This document shows positions 12,501 to 27,500 of a stretch of DNA of 64,000 nucleotides, piece by piece. The stretch is from Harmonia axyridis (lineage: Eukaryota > Arthropoda > Insecta > Coleoptera > Coccinellidae), in assembly GCF_914767665.1 (NCBI RefSeq), contig NC_059505.1, forward strand, positions 35,957,506 to 36,021,505, read 5' to 3'. Every line of letters starts with the position of its first letter. Within the stretch, counting starts at the first letter, position 1. The notes below the pieces were generated by a model. It was not told the origin of the DNA. It worked only from the letters and a program-made list of their open reading frames with translations, and searched no databases. A program made the position numbers and the translations under genes.

Positions 12501-15500
12501 CAGCCGTGGCGGTCATATGCCAGAAATCATATTTAAAATGTAATGTCACAAGATTATCTTTCGGATAAATTAAATTCATGTCAATCGAATAATCCATCGT
12601 TGTTTTATTGCAATTTAAAGTTCAATAGCTCTAAAAAGAACACCCTTTAAAATATCAAATCTCTTAAAAAAATTCGATATCTCGGAGATTATTCGTTTTA
12701 TTCTACTAGTATTTTGTGTTAACATAAGGGAGATCCAAATGACTAACACCCAGTAGCACAAACATTAATTAAAATTAAATGCCGTCATTAAAATTTTTAT
12801 CCTCCAGGAGTAAGATCGTATTGGCTACCTGCACCGTTTAATGGTGGATTAACATTTTAATGCAGCGTCAAATTTCAATGAACGTTCCTGCAACTGGGTG
12901 TAAGGGTGATTAATTGTGTGATTTCAAGAGAAAAAGTCCTATAAAGATGGGTCTAGAAATACATCGTTTTCGAGGTACGGGGTGATAAAATTTGAATTTC
13001 TCAAACAATTTTTCTCATAGCATTTGTCAAGATATTCAACCGAAATTCGGCTCAAATATAAAACTATTGAGTCAGTATCATGAGACAGTTCAATTGACAG
13101 TGATGAACTACAGATAATTATATTTTCTGTAGCAATATGCCCTTTCAGAATTTTTTCATGATACATCACTGACAATATTGTTAATATTTGTGATATCATT
13201 CTTTAATGAAAAAACTTTATAGAATCCTGCAATTCTTCTCATATTTGCTACCGTTTTCGGAAAATATGGTTGAAAAGTCTGAGGAAATTGAGAATTTGAA
13301 GAAAATTCTGAAAGCAGTACCATATTTGGAGGATTTCATGGTTCCAATAGTATAAAAAACAATGCTGTAAAGAGTTCATTACAGCACTGTTTTTAGTACT
13401 GAAATGAACTCATTACGATAGTGAAATAGAGAAAAGCATATTCGAATCAGATGTCAATTTGACATTTAACGCAATTCATAAATGAAATTTAGATTGTATT
13501 TAAACATAGAATTACCTACCAAGAGTAACCATAAAGTTTCATATTCAGTAGATTATTCCCTAAAATTTGTCCCTTAATCAATCAACTTTTTTTCAGCTTA
13601 TTGTTACGGGAGAGATTCTCTTCCATCCCTGTGTAGTTACATAACCGGAGACGCCCTCCTGTTCTCGATGTTTCGGGAGAATGCAACTCCTGTACCCTGC
13701 CCCTTTAAAGCCCCTTTCACGTTCACCTACAACAGAGGACACGGCGAGTGTAGATCACCAGTGTCCAACATCGATTCCTGCACTGAAGACACCAAGCTGC
13801 TGCTCAGTTACCAATCGTGTCCTGATGTTCCTGGAACTGAAAGTGCAGGTATTGTAATTTTTGTGATCTAAAACATGAATAAGGTTTTTATAGTTATTTT
13901 CATCATGAGAAAAGAGCACAAAATGAAGATAATATTACATAAATACGTCCAGCTGTTTATGACTGGTTGGAACGTTTAATTCATAGTAAGATCTACCAGC
14001 ACCTTCGCCATTTTGCACACTTAAATGTTTATGATACACTCTTTTAAATTTACTCTGAAAAAGTCTTGGCACTAGGATGAGATTTATCCTATACTTATAA
14101 CGAAGTATTGTGTACTTCTCTTGTGAAAAAATCTTGAGAATTAGTCCAGTATTTTCTGATATTAGTGGAAACATACAAACAGTAGGATATTTTTCACAAA
14201 CATAGTCGTACAACTTTGCTTCTGCCGTTTTTTTTTCCGAAATTCGAGGCTTTATTGTAAAAAATTGGTAAAACATTTATGATTCAAAGTGTTGTCCATC
14301 CTTTGCCACTACTTTCTCTCATCTTTCTGGCAGCGTACGTATCCCGCGTTGAATGAACTGGTCATCTTTCGAAGCGATCCACGAATCGATCCAAATTTTT
14401 ACTTCTTCATAAGACCGGAAGTGCTGGTCAGTCAGGCCGTGTGCCATTGATCGAAACAAGTCATAGTCCGAGGAAGCAACGTCTGAAGAATAAGGCGGGT
14501 GGGGTAGGACCCATTTCAACGTTTCCAAGTATGTCTTGACTACTTCCGCAACATGAAGTCGAGCATTATTATGCTGTAAAATCACTTTATCATGTCTCCG
14601 GTGTGTTGCGGCCTTTGATTGTTTCTGTCGGTTTCAATCACTCATAATACACTACGCCGAACAAGTCCTACCAAATACTAAGCATGACCTTGGAACCGTG
14701 AATGTTCGGTTTGGTCGTTTACGGGGAAGCATGACCAGTATATCCCCATGATTTTCTGCGCTTGGAATGGAATGATTGTAATGAACCCATTTTTCGTCTT
14801 CAGTCAAATTGCGATGCAGAAATCATTCAGCTTCAGCTCGTACGGCGCACAATTTCCTTGTTTCTGAATCATTCCCATGATTTTCAGGCATTTCGATATG
14901 ACCAATTCGTGTTGCGCTCGACACGAGTCTTAATCTAGTATGCTAGTCGTCGACGTCATAATCACCGTTCTTGAAGTGTTGAAACCACTCTCAGCACGTT
15001 CTTTCACTAATAGCGACCTCACCATAGGTATATGAGAGCATTCGATGAGCCTCAGCCTCATATTTCGTCATATTGAAGCAGAAAATTAAAATCTCCCGCA
15101 AGTTACGAGAATTTGGCTCGTAAACTGACAAGTTAAATCGAGAATAACTTTATGATACAGACACAAATCGACTAATATTTCGATGGTGTTATGTTCACAA
15201 ATACCTAAGCTTAATGTATGAAATTTACATCCTACTTATTTCGACTTCCAATTACCGCTTCAGACATCTATTGCAAAACGGCGGAAGCAAAGTTGTACAC
15301 CTAATATATGTATCAAATAAAAACCATGGAACTCTTACACGAAAACATAAATGTTGAAATTTCTTCAACAAGTTCCGATACCAAGTACCAAAGTCTATAG
15401 AAAAAACACCATTTGGTGCCTATCTGTACAGTAACACTCCCAATCATACTAAAAAGACAATAAAGTTATCTTCGTTGGCCAAAGGAACTCATGTAACGTT

Positions 15501-18500
15501 GATTTTTCTGAAAACTAAAGTTTGTTCCAAGCTTCCCTAAAATCATCCTCTAATCTTCCAGTGGAAGAGCTCCAATGCCTAGCAGCTTGGAAGGAAGGAA
15601 GCTCTAGGTACCTAGTGGGTAAAGTTGACCACATCCATGCCCTCTCCAATGAGGACAGGTACAGGTGCTTCGTCTACGAGAAGGTCTCACCCGACGCGAT
15701 GGAGGACGTCGATTACAGGGTGGCCCAGAGTGGAGACGCCACCTGCAACGGTCTTTTTAGTGCCACCGAAGGCAGTCGCACGATGATCCTTCGCAAGGGT
15801 GAGTAATTTAGAAAAGTATTATACCAATTGAAAAGTCCCCTGTCTGATGCACAGATGGCGGTGCTAGTATTAAATCCATGTGATTTGTAGCAAGTACCAA
15901 TCTTCAAACGATACGTGTCAAAATTTGACAGCAGTCCGACGATTAGTTTGTGAGATATTGCGTTGTGAGTGTAGATACTTTTGTTATTTGAAAAAATATT
16001 AAAAAAAAATTCGTGTGCTGATAAAATATTTCTTTTTAATATATATTGATTGGTATGTTAAGTTTAAACGTGGTGAAATGAGCACCGAAGTCGGCGAACG
16101 CAGTGGATGCCCAAAAGGGCCTATCACCGACGAAAAAATCAAAAAAGTTCACAAAATAATTTTGAATGACTGTAAAGTGAAGTTAATCGATTATATATCT
16201 AATTATATAGCGTTGTTGGTTCGTTTAAAGAATGAAATCGTTAAAAAAAACGGCCCCATTTGAAGAAAAAAAGGTGCTGTTTCATCAAGACAATGCGTCG
16301 TTTCACAAATCAATGAAAACAATGGAAGAATTGCATGAATTAGGCTTCGAATTGCATCTGCATCCACCGTATTCGCCAGATGGAAAGAAATTGAGCGCCA
16401 CTGAAGAAGTAATCGCCGAAACTGAGGCCTATTTTGGAGCGAAAGATAAATCGTACAACAAAAATGGTATCGAAAAGTTGGAAGATCGCTATAATCGCTG
16501 ATCGCCCTCGAAGACTATATTGAATAATTAAATCGAATTTTGCCAAAAAAATGTGTTTTACTTGGTAGACCAGGGACTTTTCAATTGGCCTGTTGTATTC
16601 ATTTCATTGATGAAACTACGTCACTGATGACGTAGACGTAGATACAGATTAACTGGAAGGTTAATCGTTTCGCAATTTAGTTAGTATCCCGTAGTTTTTT
16701 ATATTGACGACTTGGTTGTCGGAGTGTGCGTTAAAAGATCATCAGAAAAACCAGTGGACAAGAGTGGGGGTTATTTCTGCTTTCAAGTTGAGTAGAAAAG
16801 GCGAAGGGCCACTTAATTAAGGTGGTTATTCCGGAGTGTCAATAGTGTACCTTCCACTTCTTACGGTCGAACTAATGAATTATGCATTGTTATGCTAAGA
16901 GCAGTAAGTCACCTGTCGTCTTCTTAAGGGAGAATGGCCTTTGAGTGGGGTAATTTATTAGCCAACTTTGGGGGAAAAGGGGTCCTGGAAGGTTTGTTTT
17001 TGGGGTTGAGTTTGTTGGTTTTTAACGGTTGAGGGTAGCTCTGGGAGTTTGCTATTTTTAGGCCGATTGGGAGCGCCGCTTAGGAGAGTAATGAAGTATT
17101 TTTCATGGAAATTTCTTCTGTTTAACATTTTTTTCAACGTCTCATTTTTGGTAAGAGTCAAGTGGACTATTGATTAAAAAAAACTGTTTTTTAATATAGG
17201 ATAGTGTTTATCAATAATGATATTTCCATTTTGATTATTTATTCGAAGTCTGCACATAGGGATTCACGGCTTGGCTTGATTTTCAAATACTTGAATCGTA
17301 TCAAGCTATTTTAATTTTTGTGTAGTGTTACATCCATAAAAATTCATGAAATGTGAAGGAACCTTGCAAAAAACACTTATATTTATTAATTTTATTGTAT
17401 GAAAGAACCGAAAATATCAACTTTTTTGGAATAGAAACATGAATTAAACACTATAAATCGTGACAAAATAAAAAACAATAAAAAAATGAAGTTTCTTGAT
17501 ACATATTGAGAAACCTCCAGGCTTTGCTCGATTTCTTAAAGACACATGAGGCATTTTATAGATTTGTCGCCTAACCTATTGCGGGTTTTTGTTACTGTAA
17601 GAGCAGCTCTAGAAAATTGTTTTTCAACAGGAGCTGAAGATGCTGGCGTTGATAAAAAGTCCGTGGCCATTTTGGCCAAGTTTGGAAATATATTTCTGAA
17701 ACTACCAAAATCTACCAATAGATTTCATAGAAATGTGAGAAAACTACTAATCAAGTCAAGCTCAAATATGTAATTTTTCACAAGCTTGATTTTCAAGTCG
17801 ACTACTTAGGTGGTTAAAATGTCAAGGTACTTGGCTTGATGAATCTCTATCTGCACAAGTTTAAAGTAGAAAATTGGATTGAGACCGCTCACAGACCTAT
17901 TGCAATAACCTTTCAATCTTTAGCACACCTATCATAACCTAACAAATTCTTAGAGTCACAGATCTTCAAAGAAGTACAAAATAGAATTCAGCTAGTTTAG
18001 AGAACCCGAGAGACATAAACTCCTGAAAAGTTTTCCAATAAGAGGTTTCATTCTGGGCAACTGTAATCTTTTGACAATTAAAAACTACATCATTACTAAA
18101 AATGGAACGATACATGCTTCAACAATGCTCTGAAATTGTTGAAATTCTCTACAAAAAATGTTGAAACATTTGCAGTCACAGTTTGCAAATGTCAATCGCC
18201 TTCTCGGCCTGCAATAGTGAAATTGGTGAAAATATTCGAGGTGTTGGGACAAGTTAGTGATGTGAAGAATCGAAACCATTAGCGTCGCTCAAGAACAAGT
18301 GAGAATCTTCTGGACCCCGACGAAATGATTACTCATCGATCTGATTTAATCAATGATTTTTCATGACTGACATTGGAATACATTGGTCTGAATGACATTT
18401 ATTTTCATCCTGAGGGTATTATATTATTTCTAATATTAAAATGACACTTCTTATTCGAAAACCATTTGCATTGCAAAAAAGTATAATGACGCTAACCTTT

Positions 18501-21500
18501 GTGACCGATGTATCATAAAAACAACAACATGGCAACAACTCAGGTATATATTTCTTTTACTAGGTAATTACTTCTGTTGTAGAAGTAACATTGTATATAA
18601 AACGTGTGTTATTGTTTTTTTTATTTATCGAATCCATTCCATTCGTGTGAATAATAATTCTTTCGTGTAAATTATTCGTTTAAAAAATCGAGAACAGAGT
18701 AGCTTAGAGTCCTATCGATTTTTTTTCAAGCTGAGGGGGCGCACATCGCATCATTTATAATTCATTTTACCTACAGGATAATTGAATTACGTGGTCTCCA
18801 AGCTATCGGAACGCTAAACGATGACATTTACTGATCTCTGACATCTGAACTTAGACTCTTTGAAAGCATCAAAAAACATTTATGTTAAACCAGTTTGTTT
18901 TTATTTTATTGTTTAGTTATGAGAAATTGTGAACACTATCTACTATCCTGTGTATGTTTGATTCCTAAAGCAAACATGCATTCGTTATTCATTGTCTGGT
19001 TATTAACTTTCGGTAAAAAACACCAGACCTAGATGATATTCCTTCAAGAATTCTTGAAACTTCTTCTCTTGTAGATATACAGTTCTCTATATATTAGGTG
19101 TACAACTTTGCTTCCGCTTCCGTTTTACAATAGATGACTGTAGCGGTAAGAAGTAGTCGAAATGAATATACAGGGTGTTTCCTAAACATGCGGCAAAAAT
19201 TCAGGGGGTTGTTTCTTGGACTATTCTAAGAATATTTTGTCCTTTGATGATTTTTGAAAAACCTATTTGTTTCGAAGATATAGGGGAAACAAAATTTCAG
19301 ATAATAACATTTTATTATAAAAAATTACATGAAAATTCAACTCAACCTACAAAAACTGTTGAAAATGACCACCTCTAGCCAGCATACAAGCATCCAATCT
19401 TCTCCTCATTGACTGCCGAACCCTTTCAAAAACACCAGGATCATTTCTTATTAAGAATACATCACAAAACGAATTCAAATGAAAACCGTGTTTAATCTGT
19501 ATTCCTTTACCATCTGCACTTATCAATTTTTAGTCAAAAAACTGGCCGTTTTTAGTAATTGGAATGTTGTTAAACAAATTTAAAAATAAATTGTACCTAC
19601 TAAGTAAACACAGTGCGGTACGCATTTTTATTTAAACTATTATTAATTTTAAAAATATGAAAAATGTTGTTCGCCCTGTATCTTCGAAACAAAGAGGTTT
19701 TTCAAAAATCATCCAAGGACAAAACATGCTTAAAATAGTCCAAGGAACAACTCCCTGAATTTTTGCCGCATGTTCAGGAAACACCCTGTATAATAGATAT
19801 TCTCGATTAAACATGTCAGCTTACGAGCTCAATTCTCGCCATTTGCGGGAGGTTTTAATTTTCTGCTTTAATATGAAGAAATCTGCGGCTGAGGCTAATC
19901 GAATGCTCTCAAATATATACGGTGAACCGCTATTAGTGGAAGAATGTGCCGATAGTGGTTTCAACGCTTCAAGAAGGGTGATTTTGACGTCGAAGACCAG
20001 CATGGCGGTGGAAGTGAGATGGTTTTTGAAGATGCAGATTTGGAGGCATTACTTGATCAAGATTATTATCAAATGCAACAAGAATTGGCAGAATAATTGG
20101 GAGTGACGCGACAAGAATAGGCAGGATCATTGGAAGTGACACAACAAGTCATTTAAAGACGCCTGAAAGTCATGAGAATGACTCAAAAACTCAGAAGGAA
20201 ATTGGGTGCCGTACGAGTTGAAGCCGAGAGATGTTGAACGGCGTTTTTGCTTGCAAGGAAAAGATGGACGGGATTTTTGCACAGTATTGGGACTGAAGAC
20301 GAAAAATTAGTTCATTTCGATAATCCCAAGCGCAGAAAATCATGGGGATATCCCGCCATACTTTCACATCGACGCCAAACCGAATATCCACGGTTCCAAG
20401 GTCATGTATTTGGTCGGCGTATTAGGACGCGTACCTCTTGCCCGAAAGAAAGTACTGGCAAGCGATGAACAATACTTCGAATCATAAATGTTTGATCAGT
20501 TCTTTTACAATAAAGCCTCAAATTTCGGAGAAAAACGACAAAAGCAAAATTGTATTCCTATATATATCCTTCAGCAATAATACACGGATTCAATTCTTCA
20601 CATCACTAACGCGTCCTATCAGTTCAAATTTTCCACCAGTTTCACCATTGCTGGCCGAGAAATTGCTCCACAACTACCCAAAAGTGCTTTAGTTTTGAGA
20701 AATGTGACTGGAAAAATATTCATCATTTTTTTAGCGATTTTTAACAATTTCACTGCGTTGTTGAAGCGTATACAGTTCCATTTTTAGTAATTTCGAAATT
20801 TTTACTTGTCAAATGTCGAAAGATGTCAGCTTCCAAAGTGACGTAAGCCCAGATAGCACCGGGCTATTCGAAATGAAACCTCCTATTGCAAAAACCTTCA
20901 CAATGTGGTCAAAATCTCACCGACCTGATAGAGATCTAAATTCGTGGAAAACTTTCTGACGGTCTGAATCGTCGGCAGACGTGGGTTTTCCGATTCCAGG
21001 CCGTCGGTAAGCGCTTTTCCACCTGTATAATGGCCTCTCGAGCGCCCTGCCGACGAACTATAGCACTAGCAGGGATAAGTGGTGAGTCAATAAAAGTTTA
21101 TTGTCTTTCCCCACACAAATTAACTCTTTATGTTGGAAGACTCGTCTGTGCGCCACTTTTGTTTGTATTACGTCGCAGATTAAGTCGCAGCAGGCTTTGA
21201 TTCCGTGACTTCTGTGTTTGCAGAGAGGGGGAATTGTGCTCGTGCTAATTTTTTGCACGGATTTCCTTATTTAACTTGGCGTGTGCACGTTGGTTCGTTC
21301 CGCGATTTCCACGAAGCGCGGTGGTAGGAAAAAAAAATGGGGCGATATTCAAAATTGTCTTTGTCTTTCGGGGATTGGGAGTGAAGAGAGTGAGGGAGAG
21401 AATCTAGCATTCTTTTTTTAACGTGTGATGTTACTGGGTCGTTTTGACTAACTGTATAGCAAAGTATGGGTGTTTGTAATATTTCAGTTCCATTATAGCA

Positions 21501-24500
21501 GGTTAGGAAATTGGAATTTCATAAAAATTTGAATGGAAATATAACGGGTGTTGTTTTTCGAGGTAAATAACTTTAAGTTGGCATTACTGTTCAAGATGAC
21601 GACCGATTTAACAGCTGTCAAGTGATTTATTCTCAGTTTGGTTTGGCAATTCATCGAGAATAGACTCACGCCTGAACAACGCTTGCAAATAGTGCAATTT
21701 TATTTCGAAAATAATGGTTCTGTGCAGAATACGTATCGCGCACTACGTCCATTATATTTTGTTTAGCGATGAAACGCACTTCTGGTTGAATGACTACGTC
21801 AACAAACAAAACTGCCGCATTTGGAGTGAAGCTAATCCTCAAGTGTATATCGAAACACCGTTACATCCAGAAAAACTGACTGTTTGGTGCGCTTTATGGG
21901 CTGGTGGAATCATTGGTCCGTACTTCTTCAAAAACGATGATGGCCAGAACGTTACAGTCAATGGTGATCGGTATAGAGCCATGATTACTAACTTTTTCAT
22001 TCCTGAATTGAACAACCATGATGTCCAGGAGCTGTGGTTCCAACAAGACGGCGCAACATGTCACACAGCTTGTGCCACAATCGATTTATTGAAAGACACG
22101 TTTGGTGACCGCCTAATTTCACGTTTTGGACCTGTGAATTCTCCAAGATCTTGTGATTTAACACCGCTAGACTACTTTCTGTGGGGCTATGTAAAGTCAT
22201 TGGTCTATGCGGATAAGCCACAAACCCTTGGCCATTTGGAAGACAACATTCGCCGTGTTATTGCCGATATACGGCCACAAATGTTGAAAAAAGAAAATTG
22301 GACGTCCAGATTGGACTACATCCGAGCCAGCCGTGGCGGTCATATGCAAGAAATCATATTTAAAATGTAATGCCACAAGATTATCTTGCGGATAAATAAA
22401 ATTCATGTCAATCGAATAATCCATAGTTGTTTTATTGCAATTTATATTTATAGTTCTATAGCTCAAAAAAAACACCCTTCAGAAGAAGATTCAGAGGGGT
22501 TTCCCAAAAAGTCCATAACAAGAAACACCAACACAATCCAATACAAATCGATCTCAAATAAACCCCAAATCGCCAAATTTTTTATCCTCATTCGACTCAT
22601 TTTCTTCAACCGAGCTGTCGTCTGATATCGAACAAGCAAGCACACTCGATTTGACGTGACACAAGTGCACCGACCGAAACTTCCACTGTACGAAACCGTT
22701 CGTGCTTGCCCCTTGTCGAACGAGTGTTGCCACACACATAAAATTCGACACCGGCCCTGCCCTCTATTCCCATACAAATGGAAACCTCCCCACTCAGCAT
22801 AAATTCGTGGTCGCTTCTGGCTTACACAGCGACATTATTTATATATTTCGCGAACTTCTTGAATACAAATCGTCAGATATCAGTGTTGTAAACAAGAGAA
22901 CACCGAACGTCCCCAACCCTTTCGTACGGCGGTTGGCAACCCTGAATTTCCGAGTTCTTACACGTGGTCGATTTGCCGCTCCGGGTTTCTGCATTCTGTG
23001 CTGCTTGTTTCCGACAGTGTTTGATAGGATATTCTCTGCGGGGTTCGGAGCGTATGAAGTTGGCGCTATTTCCGTTGTTGTTTATCTTGGGAGCAGTACT
23101 TCAAGATTATGTTGGCAGTACTAATGGAAATAGTTTTTGGTTTTTAGGTTTGATGTATGCTGCAATGATCATAATGGCCGAAAAGCAATATAGATATCCT
23201 ATGAGCTCATTTTGTTTATATTTTCTTCGAGAAACTTATTGAGAGAACTCGTCATCCATTGCCGAATACTGATAACAGTTGCTACCCCTTGCCAGACACC
23301 TTTCAACTTTTATAATTACAATTTTACTTTCGTTTCATAAAAGCTAAATTTTAAATTTTTTACTTGGGGGCCTATAAACAATTTTCACCTCAATAAACGG
23401 ACAGTTTTAATAATTTGACATTATGTGTTTTGCCAGACACATTGATGCGCTGTAGATGCGATTGTGAGTGCGTAGTCGATTACGATATTTCAAGATATTC
23501 ATTAAAGAAAATATTTTTTCACCTTCATCGCTATGTTATATAAAGTTAAAATGTTATTTTACCTAGACGTACAACTTTGATTCCGCCGTTTTTTTGTGGA
23601 ATTCGAGGCTTTATTGTAAAAAACTGGTTAAACATTTATGATTTAAAGTTCCATCTTTCGGGCAGTATTGTCATGCTGTAAAATCACTTACTCATGTCTC
23701 TGTTGTATTGCGGCCGTTTGTTTATCAATGCTCGGCTGAAACGCATTAATTGCGTTCGATAACGATCGCCTGTGATTGTTTCAGTCGTTTTTAACAACTC
23801 ATAATACTCTCCGCCGAGTTGGTCCAACCAAATACTGAGCTTGACCTTGGAACCGTGAATATTAGGTTTGGCCGTCGATGTGGAAGCATGGCCGGGATAT
23901 CCCCATGATTTTCTGCGCTTGGGATTATTGTAATGAACCCATTTTTCGTCTCCAGTCACAATGCGATTCAGAAATCCCTTCCATCTTTGCTTTGCCAGCA
24001 GCTGTTCACAAGCAAACAAACGCCGTTCAACATCTCTCGGCTTGAACTCGTACCGCACCCAATTTCCTTGTTTCTGAATCAATCCCATGACTTTCAGGCG
24101 TTTTGAAATGGCTTGTTGCGTCACTCCCAATGATCCTGCCAATTCTTGTTGCGTTTGGCACGAGCCTTGATCAAGTAATGCCTTCAATTCTGCATCTTCG
24201 AAAATATTCTGTCTTCAACCGCCATGCTGGTCTTCGACGTCAAGATCACCGTTCTTGAAACGTTGATACCACTCTCGGCGCGTTTTTTCACCAATAACAG
24301 CCTCGTCGTAGCATCTTCATATTATAGCAGAAAATTGTAACCTCCCCCAAATGACGAGATTTTGGCTCGTAAGATGACATGTTTAATCGAGAATAACTTT
24401 ATGATGCAAACACAAATCGACTAGTAAACAAAATTTTTTCATGAATCATACTGAACATGTGAAAATGACACAATTTTCTTTTCAGAAAGGCCTGGATGAC

Positions 24501-27500
24501 CTGCTTACGCCACTAGGCTATGGCCAACCACTCATGTTACACCCTATATAATCATTTTATGCACAAATTACATAGAATTTCTTGTGAAGTTGAAATAGTT
24601 TGTCAACAAAATTTGCTTTGGCTCCTTACTTCACTATTGCTGATATAGATATTCCGGATAAGCCTTGGTACCGTTATTCTACAACTAACTACCAACTTGC
24701 TATTTGTTCGAATCTGTTTTGGGTTCGGACACCTACTAGTAAGAAACAGGATTTGCCTTCGTTTAAAATCATCCCAAGGAAATCTTAGGCCATTACAACA
24801 TATACGATCCCATTTGTCAAGTCGTTATTGGCTTCGTGTAAATAGAGATAATCCTTACAATAGAGTGACCTAATGGCTTGGCTCAGTGGAATAGCTCTAC
24901 CCTCCCCTGGAGAAGTCTCAGCTGCTGAAATTAGAATTAACAGGTCAACGATCATTAGAACCTCTAATTCTGAACGAAGTGAGAATATATAATGGATTAG
25001 TACAGTTAAATTTCGAACATATATTCGGTAAGTGTTGATAGATGAGTGAAGTAAAATATAAATAGAACAAACTCCTTGCTAGAATCAAATAAAGTAGCGC
25101 GAGATAAGTTGTGAAACATTTTTGTTTATTATTTCCGAAGAAAATTATTTCTGAAGAATGAACAGTGGTTCTCGTTCTGTGGAAAAATCAACAATGGAAA
25201 AGTATGCGAAGAATCAATGAATTATCTTATATAAATATCGTTGAAAAAATAAACAGTAACTTTCGAAGTGTGCTTATTATTTCCCGAATATCACGGAATA
25301 TCAATTTTCAGACCAATTAAAATGATCTCGGAAATTTCATAAAACAATGATAGAAGTTTAAATTCGTTTTTTCTTAAAAATTCGACTTTATTCTTCAGAC
25401 TAGCCATCTTCAAGAGTTATACATATACTCCAACTCTGCTCTAACTTTTGTTAGACATCCTATTTCAACGTTTCCTTGTATGTCTTGACCACTTTCGCAA
25501 CATGGGGTCGAGCATTGTCATGCTGAAAAATCACTTTATCATGTCTCTCGTTTTTTTGCGGCCGTTTGTCTTTCGATGCTAGGCTCAAATGAATTAATTG
25601 CGTTCGATAACGATCTCCTATGATTGTTTCAGTCGGTTTTATCAACTCATAATACAATACGCCGAGCTGGTCCCACCAAATACCGAGCATGACCTTGGAA
25701 CCGTGAATATTTGGTTTGGCCGTCGACGTGGAGGCATGGCCGGGATATCCCCATGATTTCTGCGCTCAGGATTATCTTAATGAACCCATTTTTCTTCTCC
25801 AGTCACAATAAGATGTAGAAATCCCTTCCGTCTCTGCCTTTGCTTCACTAGCAAACAAACGGCTTCAACTCGTACGGCACCAATTTCCTCATTCCTGAAT
25901 CATTCCCATGACTTTCAGGCGCTTTGAAAAAGCTTGTTGCATTACTCCCAATGATCCCTCCAATTCTTATTGCGTTTAACACAAATCTTGATCAAGTAAT
26001 GCCTCTAATTCTGCATCTTCGAACACCTTCTCTCTTCCACCGCCATGCTGGTCTTCGACCATCCTTCACCACTTCTTTTTCACTTATAGCGGCATCACCA
26101 TAGGTATTTGAGAGCATTCGATATGCCTCAGCCGCAGATTTCTTCATATTAAAACAGAATATTAAAAACTCTCGCAAATGACGAGAATTTGGCTCGTAAG
26201 TCGTAAGCTGACATACTTAATCGAGAATACCTTTATATATGATGCAGATACAAATCGACTAATATTTCGTTGGCGTTAAGTTTACGGAAGCAATGTTGTG
26301 CACCTAATATAATTATAGGAAAAAAGCAATAACATAATTATAAATTCCTACCTTCTGTTATCCGTAAAAGTCCAGGGTAACATCGTGCGTTGCTCACCCT
26401 GTATATAACTCTATCGGATAATCTGTTACGTAGATATTGATTAGGTGCTTGTTCTCTCTAATTGTATGGCTAATCCGTTTATTTTGCCACATCTTGTAGA
26501 ACAAAATCATGCAAAATATCGTTTTCAAATTTTGAATTCGTGAAAAGATATCAATGCCTTCTGCATTATGATTAACTTTTCTGCTACCATTATTCGCAGA
26601 ATTGCTCTTCCTGCAGAAACGTTTCCTTGAAGGACGATCCATAAAAGTTCATGATGTATCAATAAATCAGAGTACTTCGCTTAGCCTTGAAATACCATTA
26701 GGGTAATCGCAACTATTAATCATTATTTCATCTAGAGGTTTGAGCATTTCGGTTGAGATGTTTTGTTCTCGTGTATTTGAAAGGTGATTAATAGATGGCT
26801 TGTACATCGGTTGAATAACGTCAATCGATGTGGTTAATTAAATTTTCGTATAAATGGATTTGGAGCTGGGGTTTCAGCTCTAATTTTGTTGACGATCAAT
26901 TCAATACTTAAAGTTAGTTGGATTCGAAAACGGGCGGGGGTGTTCGATATTTTTGATTGATTGATTGATTGGCTAGATTTGTAGCATTACTGTATTCAAT
27001 TCGAAGGGTTAAATATTTTTCCCTACTTCAGTATCGTAATGAGTTTATTACATATTTTCAGTTATATTTTTCGTTTTGTGGTTGTCTACACTGACTTAAT
27101 TAATAATTGTCAATATAATATAATTTGGATGTAGTGAAATTACTTGCAACATTATTCGCAATTTCACTCAATTCTGGTGGTGTTAAATTGATTTCGTCAG
27201 ACATGAATCACGAATTTAATGCGTAATTGTAAATTATGTCAGAATTCGAAACGTACGATTCATATCCAAATTCCGTAATCTGTCAATTTTCATAACATTC
27301 ACACCAACTGCCAAGATAAAATACAAAAGTCACTAGGATATATAATTTGAAGTTTTCGTTGAATTTCGACAATATTTCACGAAACTTGACTGAAATAGAG
27401 AAAATATCGTCTAATACTCGTTGCAGAAAGCAATTCCAACACTCATGCTCTCGAAAACTCGCTCCTTCGTTGCTCGTTTTCGAATTTCACATTCGTGTTG

